Shown here in pieces: positions 21,563 to 34,509 of a DNA stretch of 64,000 nt. Numbering within the stretch: position 1 is the first letter of the stretch; each line of letters starts with the position of its first letter. A program made the translations under genes and the position numbers. Location of the stretch: contig NC_071627.1 of the NCBI RefSeq assembly GCF_014839835.1, positions 4,775,001 to 4,839,000 on the forward strand, in the 5' to 3' direction. The notes beneath the pieces were generated by a model, which saw only the letters and a program-made list of their open reading frames with translations, did not search any database and had not been told where the DNA came from. The stretch comes from Dryobates pubescens (Eukaryota > Chordata > Aves > Piciformes > Picidae).

Positions 21563-23959
21563 ATGGAGTGGAACGGGAGACGGAGCGGAGGCAGCTCTAG
21601 GCAAGTGATCTTGTTCCTTCTATGCGTTTGCGTGTGGCAGAGCGGGGCCGAAAGCCTCCGCTATTCTCTGGCGGAGGAGATGGAGAGGGACTCCTTTGTG
21701 GGCAATATTGCCCAGGACCTGGGGCTTGCTCCGAGCCAGCTGGCAGCTCGCAAGGCGCGCGTTGTGTCGGAGGGGAACGAGCAGCTTTTCCGCCTCAACC
21801 CGAGCACCGGAGAGCTGACAGCCAAGGAGTCCCTGGACCGAGAGGAGATCTGTCCTCAGAGCGAGACCTGCATGCTCTTTTTTACGCTTTTCTTGGATAA
21901 TCCCTTGCAGCTGATCCGAGGGGAGGTGGAGGTTCTTGACGTGAACGACAATTCCCCAGTGTTCACCAAGAAGGACATGGTATTAGAGATTCTGGAAACT
22001 ACACCTCCAAGGTCTCGTTTCCCTTTAGAAAGTGCCCGGGACAAGGACGTGGGCAGTAATGGTTTGAAGAACTATAGTCTCCAGTCCAACTCGTATTTCT
22101 CCCTTGCTGTAGAAACGAAGAATGATGGAGCAAAATATGCCGAGCTTGTCTTAGAACGGCAGCTTGACCGTGAAGAGCAGCAGGAGCTGAATTTACTTCT
22201 GATGGCCTCCGACGGGGGCTCTCCACCAAGGACGGGAACGGCTCAGATTCGTATCGTGGTATTGGATGCCAATGACAACTTGCCAGTTTTCAGTCGGGAA
22301 GTCTACGAGGTGCGCCTGGCAGAGAACAGCCCCCCGGGGCAGGTGGTAGTGAGAGTCGCGGCCACAGATACTGATGAAGGGTCCAACGGGAAGGTGCGGT
22401 ATATATTTAGTCAAACATCAGACGGGACGCAGCAGGTCTTTGATCTGAACCCTGACACAGGAGAGATTCGGGTGGCGGGAAAACTAGACTTTGAGGAAAC
22501 GAAAAAACACGAGATGGTGGTGAAAGGCAGCGACGGTGGAGGACTATTTGCTCATTGCAAAGTGAAGGTGGAGATCGTGGATGTGAATGACAACGCCCCG
22601 GAGATACAGCTGACCTCCCACACTGCCTCCGTTCCCGAGGACGCCCCGCCACGCACCCTGGTGGCCCTCTTCAGCGTGCGGGACCGGGACGCCGGAGACA
22701 ATGGCAAGACAGAGTGCACCATCGATGGGGATTTGCCCTTCACTCTCACACCCACCTTCGGCAATTTCTACGAGCTGAGAACCAACGCGGCGCTGGACAG
22801 GGAGACGACGGCAGAGTATAACATCAGCATCCGAGCGACGGACTGGGGCCCGCGGCGCCTGAGCTCTCGGCAGAGCCTGTGGGTGCAGGTGTCGGACGTG
22901 AACGACAACGCCCCCGCCTTCAGCCAGGAGCTCTACAGCATGTGGGTGACGGAGAACAACAGCCCCATGGTGCGCATCGGCAGCGTGCAGGCCAGCGACG
23001 CGGACGCGGGCAGCAACGCGCGCGTGCAGTACGCGCTGGTGCGTGAGGAGGGCGAGGAGCAGCCGGCGGTGTCGGTGAGCTCGGAGAGCGGCGACGTGTA
23101 CGTGGTGCGCTCGCTGGACTACGAGCGGGTGCGCGCCTTGGAGGTGTGGGTGAGCGCGGCCGACGGCGGCTGGCCGGCGCTGAGCGCGCGGGCGCTGCTG
23201 CGCGTGCTGGTGCGCGACGAGAACGACAACGCGCCGGTGGTGCTGCACCCTGGTGCCGAGAGCGGCGCGGGCGCGGGCGAGCTGGTGCCGCGCTGGGCGC
23301 CGGCAGGCTACCTGGTGGCCAAGGTGGTGGCGGTGGACGCGGACGCGGGGCAGAACGCCTGGCTGTCCTACGAGCTGGCCAAGGCCACGGAGCCGGGGCT
23401 CTTCCGCCTCGGGCTGCACAGCGGCGAGCTGCGCACGGCGCGGGCCGTGGCCGAGCGCGACGCGCCCCGACACAGGCTCGTCGTGCTCGTGCGAGACCGC
23501 GGCCAGCCGCCGCGCTCGGCCAGCGCCACCCTCGCCGTCGCCCTGCTCCACGACTTCTCCGACGCCCATGTGCGCCTCAGCCAGGACGCGCCGCCCGCCG
23601 AGCCCGACGACACGCTCACTCTCTACCTCATCGCCTGCCTGGCCTGCGTCTCCGCGCTCTGCCTGGCCACCGGCCTGGCCGCCCTGCTCATGAAGCTGCG
23701 GCGGGACAGGCAGAGACAGGCCGAGCCCTTGCCCACCTTCCCGACGGCTGTCGCTGAGAGCGACGCGGGCTCCCTGCCCCGCAGCCTTGTCTACGACGTG
23801 TGCTTGGCCACCGGCACCCTGAGCAGCGACTTTCACTTCCTCGGTCCGCTCTTGCCTTGCTTCCCTGCCGGGATGCCCCCTGGCGCTGCCCCACAGCGGA
23901 GCTCGTTGTGCTCTCAAGGGTCGTCCAGAATCGCGGAAGGAGTCGACTCGGCTGCACAG
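21563..23959 (+). CDS. Clustered protocadherin U3, ectodomain exon
   Basis: 799 codons from ATG 21563 (MEWNGRRSGG). An in-frame ATG at 21518 (MPAIREDSVW) could add 15 residues, but it has a poor context and is absent in U1 and U2. Signal peptide, EC1-EC6, membrane segment and tail as in U1. EC1 differs by RDSFVGN, GLAPSQ, NEQLF and STGELTAKE. EC2 is distinctive (NYSLQSNSYFSLAVETKNDG) and EC3 carries YIFSQTSDGTQQVFDLNPDT. The EC6 end has ATLAVALLHD, shared with U7 only. The tail is RQRQAEPLP and ends MPPGAAPQRSSLCSQGSSR... The donor is CAG|GTGAGG, phase 0. Confidence 0.95.
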
Positions 23960-25241
23960 GTGAGGGATTCTTGAGGGCCGGGGTGGTTGGGGAGCAGGGA
24001 GTCGTCAGTGAGGGGGCTGTGTTTCTTCCCTGGCTCAAGGAGTCTGGATGGTGCAACGTTGGTGCGGTGGGATCCTGTGGGGCAGGAGGCAGTGAGGGTA
24101 GAGAAGGTCTGAAAGCAGTTGTTGGGCACCTCCCAGGTGGGTCAGGTAGTGCTCACCTGCTCTCAAAATGGTTTTAACCACACCCCTCTTCATCCCCCTC
24201 AGTGTCCACCTTGGTTTAATTCTTTGCTTCCACTAGAATGGGAGGTGGTGCTAACATGTGGAGATTACAAACAGGGTTATGGATTTGTGAGGCAGCACAG
24301 CAGGCTCTGTGAACACATGGAGCAGAGATTGTAGTTATCCCGAGCAGTAATGACAGCACTCCATGGGATACATCGTCCTTAAGGCAACAGCACTGGGAAT
24401 GTGGTTGTCCTGTCTAGTGTCAACCAAGACCTGGTGGACAATCACATGAAGTGGTGTCACAGTGCTGATGGTATACCTACATTGCTGTAAGGATATTGTG
24501 TGTTGGGCTGTCAGCCACAGGGATTGTGGCAGTGCTGAACTCAATCTGTCTGACAAGGTTCTGGAAGCCACTGAAGTAATTTTGTCCCCCATTAAATAGC
24601 TTTAGAATTTTCTGTCTTCTATAAGCAGTTTGGTGACACTGACATAATCCCAGCCCTCCCTGACCCAGGCAGTTGATCCTGCACTGTGCTAACACTTCTC
24701 TATCCAGTATTGCCAGTATCATACAAAAAGTCATGTCTGAGACCCTCCTTGTACTCCAGCTGCACAAAGAGCTTTAGGGAGAAAAGAGATGGTCTTTAAA
24801 TCAGTTCCTCTCTTCTCTTGATTTTAGTACTTTCCAGGGATCCTTTTGGCACTTCACAAGTACCAAATGTGAGGATAAATGCCCCAAAACACTTTCTTAT
24901 GGTCACCCCACAATCTGTCATGATCCATAATCACAGTATCACACCAAGGTTGGAAGAGACCTCAAAGATCATCAAGTCCAACTGAGGTTTCTTTTTGGGC
25001 TCTTGGTATATTAAATTACCCTCTGTGACTCATAAATGGTTCAGAGCAATGCCTTTGTGATGTCCACAGTGGAGGAGGGTTGCTGGGTTTAGATTTCCCC
25101 ATTTCAGGTATAAGATCCAGCCTCCTCTTTGGCTCTGGGTAGAGCATACATGCAGTGGTGTCAGACATGCCCTCTGAACTTCTTGCTGATGCCTGCTTAC
25201 CTTCCATACCCAATGACAGCCTCTCTGTCTCTCCTTTGCAG
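23960..25241 (+). other. Intron 1 of U3
   Basis: 1282 nt ending in acceptor ctctcctttgcag. Contains a 64-bp CR1 end at 24925-24988 and the unit-shared pre-exon-2 block. No gene seen. Confidence 0.7.
24925..24988 (-). repeat. CR1 3'-end fragment, minus strand
   Basis: Inverted CR1 terminus (aaggttggaagagacctcaa agatcatcaagtcc), about 64 bp. Confidence 0.75.
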
Positions 25242-25361
25242 GGCAGAGCTCCCCTCTCTGAAGACATGGGTGCCAGACCTGTTGAAGAAGCTTGTGCTGC
25301 AAACAGAGGGGTGGAGCAACATGCCAGTTCTGATCAAAACCCTTGGATCACCCATCAGTAA
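25242..25361 (+). CDS. U3 private cytoplasmic exon 2
   Basis: Phase-0 exon of 39 codons, GRAPLSEDMGARPVEEACAA then VEQHASSDQNPWITHQ, TAA (25359-25361). The donor CA|GTAAGT (intron from 25358) overlaps the stop. Predicted U3 protein with this tail: 838 residues. Confidence 0.72.
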   Translation, partial: GRAPLSEDMGARPVEEACAANRGVEQHASSDQNPWITHQ

Positions 25362-25744
25362 GTGAGGAGAAAGACCAACTTGTCTGTCCTCACTGACTAA
25401 CATCCTCACATGGAAAACAGAATAAATAGACCAAACATCCATCCAAAAGTACCAGAAGGTACAAGTGCTCTTTGCCAGAAAGCAAACCCCTCTTGAGCAC
25501 TACTTTATTCATGTAGGTATTTTGTAATTGTGACATGGATGGAGGATGAGGACTGTTGTTGCATGCTGATTACACCAAGACTTTGATGTATGTTTGTGAT
25601 ACTGCTCCTGCATCTTAAGGGAAATACTGAAAACTGGAAGCAGATCTTTTAGGTAACTGCCTCCTACATCACATTTTCTGTGTTTTGGTGTTTTGAGGTG
25701 GTTTTTTTTGTATGGCTCTGTTAAAATGTCTTAATTGTCTGCAG

Positions 25745-25808
25745 TCTGGTCAACCCCAGGCAAACACGTTCAGCAGAATTCAGTGGTGATGGCAAAAGAA
25801 TTACTTAA
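25745..25808 (+). CDS. U3 putative exon 3, frame-shifted
   Basis: Acceptor tgtctgcag at 25736-25744. Relative to U0, two bases are missing in caaacacgttcagcag, so splicing from exon 2 gives a different 20-residue end and TAA (25806-25808). The old frame (QQNSVVMAKELLNSRHKL) is still open to 25917 but out of register. Probably not functional as exon 3. Confidence 0.3.
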
Positions 25809-25952
25809 TAGTAGGCACAAGCTGATTGCACCAGAAATGGCTGAGACAGGCACACTTCTCTTTGAGTATGAGCTTACAGGGTCTGCTGACCCTGAGACTC
25901 TGAAGAGTAGGCTTTGAGCAATGTGTGCTCTTTTTTCATAAGGTGAAGTTGA

Positions 25953-25958
25953 AATAAA
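25953..25958 (+). terminator. Proximal poly(A) signal, U3
   Basis: AATAAA in gttgaaataaacatttcc, matching the U0 proximal site. Confidence 0.4.
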
Positions 25959-26161
25959 CATTTCCAATTTCTCAGCAGAAGGACTTGGAAAACTCAAAGC
26001 ACTATTTGTGGTTTAGCAACAAAATTGGCTGAAATGCTTGCAGTGATCTTAAGGCATAGAGAGTATGAACAAGCTTTCTGTTTACCTGTCATTAACCACT
26101 GATGATTTCTAAAGCCATGGAATATTTCCTCTTAAATGTCAAATGCCTGAAAACAGAAAAC

Positions 26162-26167
26162 AATAAA
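26162..26167 (+). terminator. Conserved distal poly(A) signal, U3
   Basis: AATAAA in acaataaaaccttcttag, the position shared by all units. Confidence 0.55.
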
Positions 26168-27366
26168 ACCTTCTTAGAACTCCCGTGGCTGAGTGTGCTC
26201 TTTGGAACACAACTTCTCACAGTCATTATTGAGGAAATCATCTCCCAGGAGCAGGATTTGGGGAAGAAATCCAAGCATTTGGAGTGGATTTTAAGGAGGG
26301 GAAAACAGAGCAACCTGGAAATAGGCCAATCTCAGAAGTCAGAGCAAAGTGGAGGGCTCCCAAACAGAGATACTGTGAATTAGGGCAACAATCTTGGTCT
26401 GTTCCAGAAACCCATGATTCCTGATGTGTTTCATGGACCATCTGACTCCTGATGCTGGACACCCGTAACCACACACAGTTTGTTCAGCTAAACAGTCTAA
26501 AAGCTTCATGCGCACAAAGAGATCTGTGTTTTGGTCTGAGGTTTGCCTGGCAGTCCAGTACAGATCACAGTGGCGGGAGATCCTTTTGCTGCTGTTTAGA
26601 GTTGCTTTCCATGGGCAATCCTCAGATGGATGGTCTGCTACCATGGCATGGCAATAGCAAGGCCAGTGCTTTGGCTCTCTGCATTCCTCTCCATGTCACT
26701 CACTCAAAATCAGCCTCAGAACAGGCCCAAATAGCAGAGAGTTCAAGTTCCTGAAGCCCATCTGCCCAGTCTGCCAACACAGCACTGTGCCATGGCTGGG
26801 GACACCAATGTTGCCCTTTCTCAAGCTATATTATGCTTCAGCTTTGCTACAGCCATTTCTGCAATGCTTCAAGAATGAGGTTAGATCTGAGGGTCCAGCT
26901 GAGTTCATCTGTCACTTGCTGCCCAGTCAAGGCTGTAGACCTCTTATTCCATGCTGTGATGCAATGACAAGGTTGGGCAGACAAATCACTTGCCCAGTGG
27001 GCTGCACGTGGCACTTGTCTCGGGTCAAAAAACCAGGAGGCTGTGAGTACTGTGTTACAATGGTGCAAGTGTGAGGCTTTTTCTCCCCTGGGTTTTGGAT
27101 GTCTCTGAGAAAGATTTGTGTGTTTTGCCTTCTGGTCCCTGTGTCTCTCCAGAGAGTGGTTGTGTGTCTTTAGATGCTGCACAAAGGCTTTCTAGTGAGT
27201 TCAGAACTGCTCACATTCATCCATTCTGGTGTTGGCAATTCTATCTCATCAGTCAAGAAAGAGATTTCACACCTTTAGGTACAGCAGTGTCATGTTCTGC
27301 AGGGGAGAGCAGCAAAACTCTTGAGATCTTCCTTTGACCTGAGAAGGGGATAAGGTGGGCTCTGTG
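26168..27366. other. U3-U4 spacer, unit-shared block
   Basis: Paralogous to the spacers after U2, U5 and U7 (for example 'gctacagccatttctgcaatgctt', 'ctgtgatgcaatgacaaggt'). No gene seen. Confidence 0.55.
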
Positions 27367-27708
27367 CTTGGTATTGCCATATAGAATGTTATGGAGTAGA
27401 ATATAAGGGAGAAGAGATCAACACCTTCCCCTCTACTTCCTCTCATCAAGAAGGTCTAGGGAATAATAAGGTCACCCCTCAGCCTCCTTTTCTCCAAACT
27501 AGACAAACCCAAATCCTTAGTGACTCCTCAAGGGACATTCATTTCCACCCTGTCTCCAGATTTGTTGTCCTTCTCTGGATGCATTGCAGTACCTTCACAT
27601 TCTTGTTAAAGTGTGGGACCCAGAACTGCACACAGTCCTCAAGGTGAGGCACAACAATGATAAACACAGCAGGATAATATTCCCTTCTAACTGGCTGGTC
27701 GTGCTGTG
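27367..27708 (-). repeat. CR1 LINE, minus strand
   Basis: CR1 3' UTR/ORF2 end (gtgtgggacccagaactgca, 'cctcaaggtgaggc'). It ends at an LTR-like sequence at 27709. Confidence 0.75.
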
Positions 27709-29160
27709 TGTCAGGATCTGAGTTCACTCTGCCGCTGTGTTCAATACCTCGCTGTCGTCATGCCAGCTTCAAAATGGAAATGCTGTCTGGAGCAAACTGT
27801 CATGGGGCTTGAAATTCAGATTGTAATATGAGAGGCTTCCTGTTCTGGTTGCTGCTCCTGGTTTCCTTTTTTGGGGTGTTGGTCTTTTCCACTGGGTGGG
27901 CTGAGGATTGAGGGGAAGGGTGTCACTGGCTTCTGCTGCTGCTTCTGCATTTTGCTGCACTGTTCTGCAAACAGGCTAAGGTAATTGTGCATTGTATTAT
28001 CTCATTAAATCCCTTATCTCAGCTCTGAGGGGGTTTTCTGTGTTGCTTTCCCTCCCATTTGTGTTGGGGAAGAGCGAGAGTGGGCTGTCCATTTCTTGGC
28101 CTCCCAACATGGGGTTCAAAAACCAGGTGTCTTAACAAAGACAGCATATTTTGGCAGGAGATGAAAGGGTTGAAATAATGACAAATGAGGTAACCAGAAG
28201 ACTCAATTATGACTTGAAGCTTGTTAAGAGATTTTCATATGTGGTTTTTTCTTGTTTCCTGTGGTGTGTTTGCTATTTTGATGCATTTGCTTTCTGAGGG
28301 TGTCTGGGGCCAGTGTGCTGGTGTCTTATATGTGCTTTCTCTGGTGCTGTGTGTAACCTCTGGTAAATGGCTTAGAGCTGTGCTGCTGCTGTGATGGATA
28401 TTGACATGCGAGGTTTAGTGCAGAGTGATGGAGGTCTTTCCCAAGAACACCACCTTGAGATCTGCCTGAGGGCTGGATAATTATGAGTGGCAGGGAGTGT
28501 GGAAGAGTATGGACAAGGGCCTAAGCCAGTGGTCACCTCTGGTGTTTGGGAATTTCACTTCTGAATATGTGCAAAATCCTGATGAGCTGCTGAAATCACA
28601 GTGAAGTGTTAGGGCCTGGCCCATGCCTATCAATCTCCTCTTATCATTGTTCAGAGAGCTCAGGGGCAAGAGGAAATCTCTGGACCTACAGGCAGACAAG
28701 CAGGCACCACAGCTACTCAGACCCCAACAGCAAGCATGGCAGCTGCACCAGAGAACCTATCTGTGACATTATCAGTCAACCCTCCATGAAAAAAGAAACA
28801 CAGGGAAGCAGCTCATCTGGTAAAGGATAAGGATGAATCAAGATAATAATGGGGAAAAGAGGAAGAAACAGAAGTGGTCACTCAGTCTTTATCCCTGGCT
28901 TTGAAAGATGATAGCCAAGGACAAACTGTGGATGAAACAACTATCATACTCCAGCAATGTGAGGAAGATTTATTTTCCTCTGTACAAATTTGTGCTTCAG
29001 CTGTGAAGGAATTGTCCCAGAAGGTTTGTCAAAGAGAATATCTCCCATTCCCCAGCTTTATGGTCCCATATTTCAGCCATGAGAAGTGGGTACTTTGTAT
29101 TATTTATATTAAACTCCTTATCTCCACCCAGGGCTCTTTGTGCTGCTTTCCCTACTGAGT
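27709..29160 (+). mobile_element. Degraded LTR retroelement (fossil)
   Basis: 27709-28137 looks like an LTR (TGTCAGG start, cattaaatcccttatctcag in the U5-like part, gtgtcttaaca end). A related piece near 29080-29160 (attaaactccttatctccac) may be part of a second LTR, with about 0.9 kb of non-host-like sequence between. No clear gag, pol or env reading frame. Old and broken; family tentatively ERVL-like. Boundaries approximate. Confidence 0.45.
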
Positions 29161-29534
29161 CACTGTCAAGAAGAGGTTGAAATCAGTGTTTTGCCACATG
29201 GCTGATTTATTTCAGCTTGAGAAACAATGTGGAATTTCTGTCCAATCAGCTTTTTAGGAGTCACTCTTCCTCTAGAAATTCTTTCTTTAGAATTATTTTT
29301 TCTTTTTTAAAATAAATGTTAATTGCAGGAGCTTCACTCTGCTACAATAAGTTGGAGCACTGCACAGAGCTGCATTTAAATGAATTAAATTCAACTGTAA
29401 CACCAGCCTGAGCTTCTCATTTATCACCTGACACTTTGGTTATTAGACAGTCCTGAAAGAGCATCCAGAGGATGATATTTTTGTCAGAAGACTTCTCCAG
29501 GAAGAGAGACTTCAGAAACACAACCTGGTTTCTG
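29161..29534. other. U3-U4 spacer, part of block B
   Basis: Contains 'ctgatttatttcagcttgag', shared with block B of other spacers. No gene seen. Confidence 0.45.
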
Positions 29535-29762
29535 TGAAAGAATCTCACCCAGAAAGAGGAATTGGCCATTGGAATGTGCTGCCCAGGGGCTGGTGGAGTC
29601 ACTGTCCCTGGAGGTGTTCACGAAAGGCTTGGAGGCGGCACTTGGACCCATGGTTTAGTAGTCACGAGGTGTTGGGTGACAGGTTGGACTTGATGATCTC
29701 TGAGGTCTTTTCCAACCTTATTGATTCTATGAATCTATGAATCTATGATTCTATGAATCTAC
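29535..29762 (+). repeat. CR1 LINE 3' end, plus strand
   Basis: Typical CR1 terminus: aggttggacttgatgatctc, then attctatgaatctatgaatc repeats. Confidence 0.9.
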
Positions 29763-30290
29763 AATGATTGGAGTCACATCTTTCAAACGTTATCTACTCA
29801 TGCAGTTTCATCCTCCTCCTGTCTTCTCTGAGAGGCACCTGGGATCTCATTTTAAAAAACTCCCAGCTCATTTCCATTTCAATAAGGCAAAGGTTCAAGA
29901 GAAGTTCAGTTACAGTTTGCAGATTGGTGCCTCCTTTCTTCAGTCTCTCGTGCTCACACAGTCACTGAGGCTGAGCTAAGGAGAAAATGTTTCACTTCGA
30001 CCTAACATAAAGCCATTATGCAATTACATCAAATATTTTACAAATAAATTGTTTCATCCCCAACACTGCCCTCTTGGTTTTATTGAGCAAAGCCGAGTAT
30101 GCTGTAAATATTGTTCTGCTTTTTTTTGTCTGGTTGGTTAGTGTTTTGGTTTGTTTCATTGGTTTATTAATATTTTTATCATGTAAGTTAGACTGGTCTG
30201 AGTGAAGGTAGCTGCTTACATCTCCAATGTGTTGTGTGCATTTCCCGGAGCTTGCGGCTGGGTCCGCAGGTGCAGTCGCAGTGTCAATAG
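29763..30290. other. U3-U4 spacer, block B remainder
   Basis: Homologous to 53050-53400 and 12040-12200 (catgcagtttcatcctcc; 'gcacagtcactcatgctgagc' equivalents). No gene seen. Confidence 0.5.
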
Positions 30291-30962
30291 ATCATAGAAT
30301 CATAGAACTGTTAGGGTTGGAAGGGACCTCAAGGATCATCCAGTTCCAAACCCCCTGCCATGGGCAGGGACACCTCACACTACATCAGGCTACACACAGC
30401 CACAGCCAGCCTGGCCTTAAAAACCTCCAGGGATGAAGCTTCTACCACCTCCCTGGGCAACCTGTGCCAGTGTCTCACCACCTTCATGGTGAAAACTTCT
30501 TTCCTAACATCCAATCTGAATCTTCCTATTTCTAGTATTTTTTCATTCCCACTAATCCTATCATTATCTGACACCCTTAAAAGTCCCTCCCCAGCTTTCT
30601 TGGAGCCCCCTTAAGATACTGGAAGGTCACAATTAGGTCTCCTCCAAGCCTTCTCTTCTCCAGACTGAATAGCCCTAACTCCATCAGTCTGTCCTCATAT
30701 CAGAGGAGCTCCAACCCTCTGCTCATCCTCGTGGCCCTTCTTTGGACATGCTCCAGCACGTCCAGATCCTTCCTGTAATAGGGGCTTCAGAATTGGAAGC
30801 AGTGCTCCAGGTGGAGTCTCACCAAAGTGGAGTAGAGGGGGAGAAACACATCTCTCTCCCCATTGGCTATGCTTCTCTTGATGCAGCCCAGGATATGATT
30901 GGCTTTCTGGGCTGCAAGATCCTCAGGGTCAGTGGCGAGTCTCTGACCATGAGTGTTTTTAG
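30291..30962 (-). repeat. CR1 LINE, minus strand
   Basis: Well-preserved inverted CR1: atcatagaatcatagaac, then tagggttggaagggacctc, through 'ctcctcatatcagaggagct...' to about 30962. No copy at the same site in other spacers, so it postdates the duplications. Confidence 0.92.
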
Positions 30963-31717
30963 GTGCTCTCTGGCACGGATCCCGGTTCATACTGCCAGGC
31001 TGTACTCAGAATCACTCTCCCCTCCCATCTCCGTTTGCCTATGGTTGTTCCTTTAAGGATCACTGTTGGACCGAGTTTGATCCTGCCCCTAAGCATCCCA
31101 TTACAACCTTGGCATATTCCCAGAACACTCCTCAAAAATCTCGCAATTTATGGCTTTCGCTCCCCCTTCCCCCCCCGCGCCCCGCCCCCGGACCCTTTCC
31201 CGTTATAGTTTAGAAAGCTTCGGGTTGAACCTCTAGGAGTTTACATTTTAAAGCTCCCTTTAATGGCCCACTCATGAATGTCTTTAGATCCCTGCTCCTT
31301 GTTGTCTGCTAACTCCAGCTCTTTAACCTTTGTGTACCTGGGGTGTAATTTCTGATCTCTACTGGTGGGTTTGTAGGGAATAATTGCTGGCTGTGTGTCC
31401 CTACAGAGGTACAGGAATCCAGGTTTGACAGGGAGGTTGAAATAATTTCAAAGGCTGTCTGATAACATCAAAGGAGAAATGTTTGTGTACCACCACAAGA
31501 TGCAAATAGGTTGCAGCTGGGAAAACGTTTCACGGATGCGTTAGACACAGCTTAAACTGAGTTCCAGCGTCAGCAGGGGTGAGGTGAGAACACTCGTCTC
31601 AATTCGTAAGAGGAAACGGGTTTAAATTAGCATCTTTACGGCGAGGTGATACAGAATGTGAAACAGTCGAATTGGGGTGATGCATCCTAGAAACAGCATT
31701 TCCATTCCAGTGTGGTG
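30963..31717. other. U3-U4 spacer, block C
   Basis: Block C upstream of the promoter, shared with U2, U3, U5 and U6. No gene seen. Confidence 0.5.
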
Positions 31718-31893
31718 GTGATGAGCTCGGGTGAGGAGGAAGACTTCTCTTTGGCGATTTGTCCCTGGCACCAGCCTTTTGGCTCCGTTTTGGCAAGGAG
31801 AACGAGGCTGGAAGCAGCAAAGCCCAAGGTAGTAGCGCGGCCAGAAGCAGAGGAACCATTCCCGCTGCCGACGCTGGGTGGCGGTGTTGACCA
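31718..31893 (+). promoter_or_regulatory. U4 promoter: conserved shoulder and CSE
   Basis: CSE at 31861-31893 (cccgctgccgacgctgggtg, gcggtgttgacca), 252 bp before the start codon, with the unit-shared 140 bp upstream. Confidence 0.72.
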
Positions 31894-32112
31894 TGAACCG
31901 GCCGCTTCCTCTGCCCGCCCCGCCTCGGCAGCACCGGCACACAAAACCAGCCGACAAAGCTGCTCGGGAACGGAGGAGGGAACGCAGCCGAACTGCTCGG
32001 GGGCTTGCACAAGCCTTTCGCCCTACATTTCTGACAAACACAGCTCTCCCTGGGACGCTGCTTCCAAATGCCGGCAAGCCGGGAGGACGCTGTCTGGCTT
32101 TTGGGGAGAGGA

Positions 32113-34509
32113 ATGGCGTGGAACGGGAGACTGAGCAGAGGCAGCCTCAGGCAAGTGATCTTATTCCTTCTGTGCGTTCGCGTGTGGCTGAGCGGGGCCG
32201 AAAGCCTCCGCTATTCTCTGGCGGAAGAAATGGAGAGGGACTCCTTTGTGGGCAATATTGCCCAGGACCTGGGGCTTGCTCCGAGCCAGCTGGCAGCTCG
32301 CAAGGCGCGCGTTGTGTCGGAGGGGAACCAGCAGCTTTTCCGCCTCAACCCGAGCACCGGAGTGCTGACGGCCAAGGAATCTCTGGACCGAGAGGGGATC
32401 TGTCCTCAGAGTGACACCTGCACCCTCTTCTTTACACTATTTCTTGATAAACCATTGCAGCTGATCCGAGGGGAGGTGGAGGTTCTTGACGTGAACGACA
32501 ATTCCCCAGTGTTCCCAGAAAAGGAGATGATTCTAGAGATTCCGGAAACGACATCTCCCGGGTCTCGTTTCCCTTTAGAAAGGGCCCGTGACAAGGACGT
32601 GGGTAGCAACGGCTTGCAGAACTATACCCTCGAGTCCAGTTCGCATTTCTCCCTTGCTTTCGGAAAAAGGAAAGGTGGCACAAAATACCCAGAGCTCATT
32701 CTGGAGCAGCAGCTCGACAGAGAACAGCAGCGAGACATGAATTTCCTCCTGATTGCATTCGACGGGGGCTCACCACCCAAGTCAGGCATGGCTCAGATCC
32801 GGATCGTGGTGCTGGATGCCAATGACAACCCCCCGATGTTCAGTCGAGAGGTCTACGAAGTGCATATGGCTGAGAACAGCCCCCCGGGGCAGCTGGTGGT
32901 CCAAGTCGTGGCTACGGATCCTGATGAAGGGTCTAATGGAAAAGTGCAGTATGCTTTCAGCCAGGCACCGGACGCGTCTCAGGAGCTCTTCGAGCTGAAC
33001 CCTGAGACGGGAGAAATTCACGTGGCTGGAAAACTGGACTTCGAGGATATTAAAAACCACGAGATGATGGTGAAAGCCACCGATGGTGGAGGTCTCTCTA
33101 CGCATTGCAAAGTGCTTGTGGAGGTGGTGGACATGAACGACAACGCCCCAGAGATAGCTCTGACCACTCACACTGCCTCCATTCCCGAGGACGCTCCGCC
33201 ACGCACTGTTGTGGCTCTCTTCAGCGTGCGGGACCGGGATTCTGGAGAAAACGGCAGAACAGAGTGCACCATCGATGGGGATTTGCCCTTCACTCTCACC
33301 CCCACCTTCGGCAATTTCTACGAGCTGAGAACCAACGCAGCGCTGGACAGGGAGACGACGGCAGAGTATAACATCAGCATCCGAGCGACGGACTGGGGCC
33401 CGCGGCGCCTGAGCTCTCGGCAGAGCCTGTGGGTGCAGGTGTCGGACGTGAACGACAACGCCCCCGCCTTCAGCCAGGAGCTCTACAGCATGTGGGTGAC
33501 GGAGAACAACAGCCCCATGGTGCGCATCGGCAGCGTGCAGGCCAGCGACGCGGACGCGGGCAGCAACGCGCGCGTGCAGTACGCGCTGGTGCGTGAGGAG
33601 GGCGAGGAGCAGCCGGCGGTGTCGGTGAGCTCGGAGAGCGGCGACGTGTACGTGGTGCGCTCGCTGGACTACGAGCGGGTGCGCGCCTTGGAGGTGTGGG
33701 TGAGCGCGGCCGACGGCGGCTGGCCGGCGCTGAGCGCGCGGGCGCTGCTGCGCGTGCTGGTGCGCGACGAGAACGACAACGCGCCGGTGGTGCTGCACCC
33801 TGGTGCCGAGAGCGGCGCGGGCGCGGGCGAGCTGGTGCCGCGCTGGGCGCCGGCAGGCTACCTGGTGGCCAAGGTGGTGGCGGTGGACGCGGACGCGGGG
33901 CAGAACGCCTGGCTGTCCTACGAGCTGGCCAAGGCCACGGAGCCGGGGCTCTTCCGCCTCGGGCTGCACAGCGGCGAGCTGCGCACGGCGCGGGCCGTGG
34001 CCGAGCGCGACGCGCCCCGACACAGGCTCGTCGTGCTCGTGCGAGACCGCGGCCAGCCGCCGCGCTCGGCCAGCGCCACCCTCGCCATCGCCCTGCTCCA
34101 CGACTTCTCCGACGCCCATGTGCGCCTCAGCCAGGACGCGCCGCCCGCCGAGCCCGACGACACGCTCACTCTCTACCTCATCGCCTGCCTGGCCTGCGTC
34201 TCCGCGCTCTGCCTGGCCACAGGCCTGGCCGCCCTGCTCTTGAAGCTGCGGAGGGACAGGCAGAGACAGGCCGAGCCCTTGCCCACCTTCCCGACGGCTG
34301 TCGCCGAGAGCGATGCGGGCTCCCTTCCCCGCAGCCTTGTCTACGACGTGTGCTTGGCCACCGGCACCCTGAGCAGCGACTTTCACTTCCTCGGTCCGCT
34401 CTTGCCGTGCTTCCCTGCCGGGATGCCTGCCGGCACGGTTCTTCAGCGGAGCTCGATGTGCTCACAAGAGGTGGCCAGCATCGCGGAAGGGGATGACCGG
34501 GCTGTACAG
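32113..34509 (+). CDS. Clustered protocadherin U4, ectodomain exon
   Basis: 799 codons from ATG 32113 (MAWNGRLSRG). An alternative in-frame ATG lies at 32068 (MPASREDAVW). Six EC repeats, membrane segment and RQRQAEPLP tail as in U1. EC2 is distinctive (YTLESSSHFSLAFGKRKGGT, IAFDGGSPPKSG) and EC3 has QAPDASQELFELNPETGE; the EC3-EC4 linker is DMNDN rather than DVNDN. The membrane segment ends LLLKLRR, shared with U7. The last 30 codons and the first 170 bp of intron are nearly identical to U2, and a second, divergent exon end follows at 34659. Ends CAG|GTGAGA, phase 0. Confidence 0.95.
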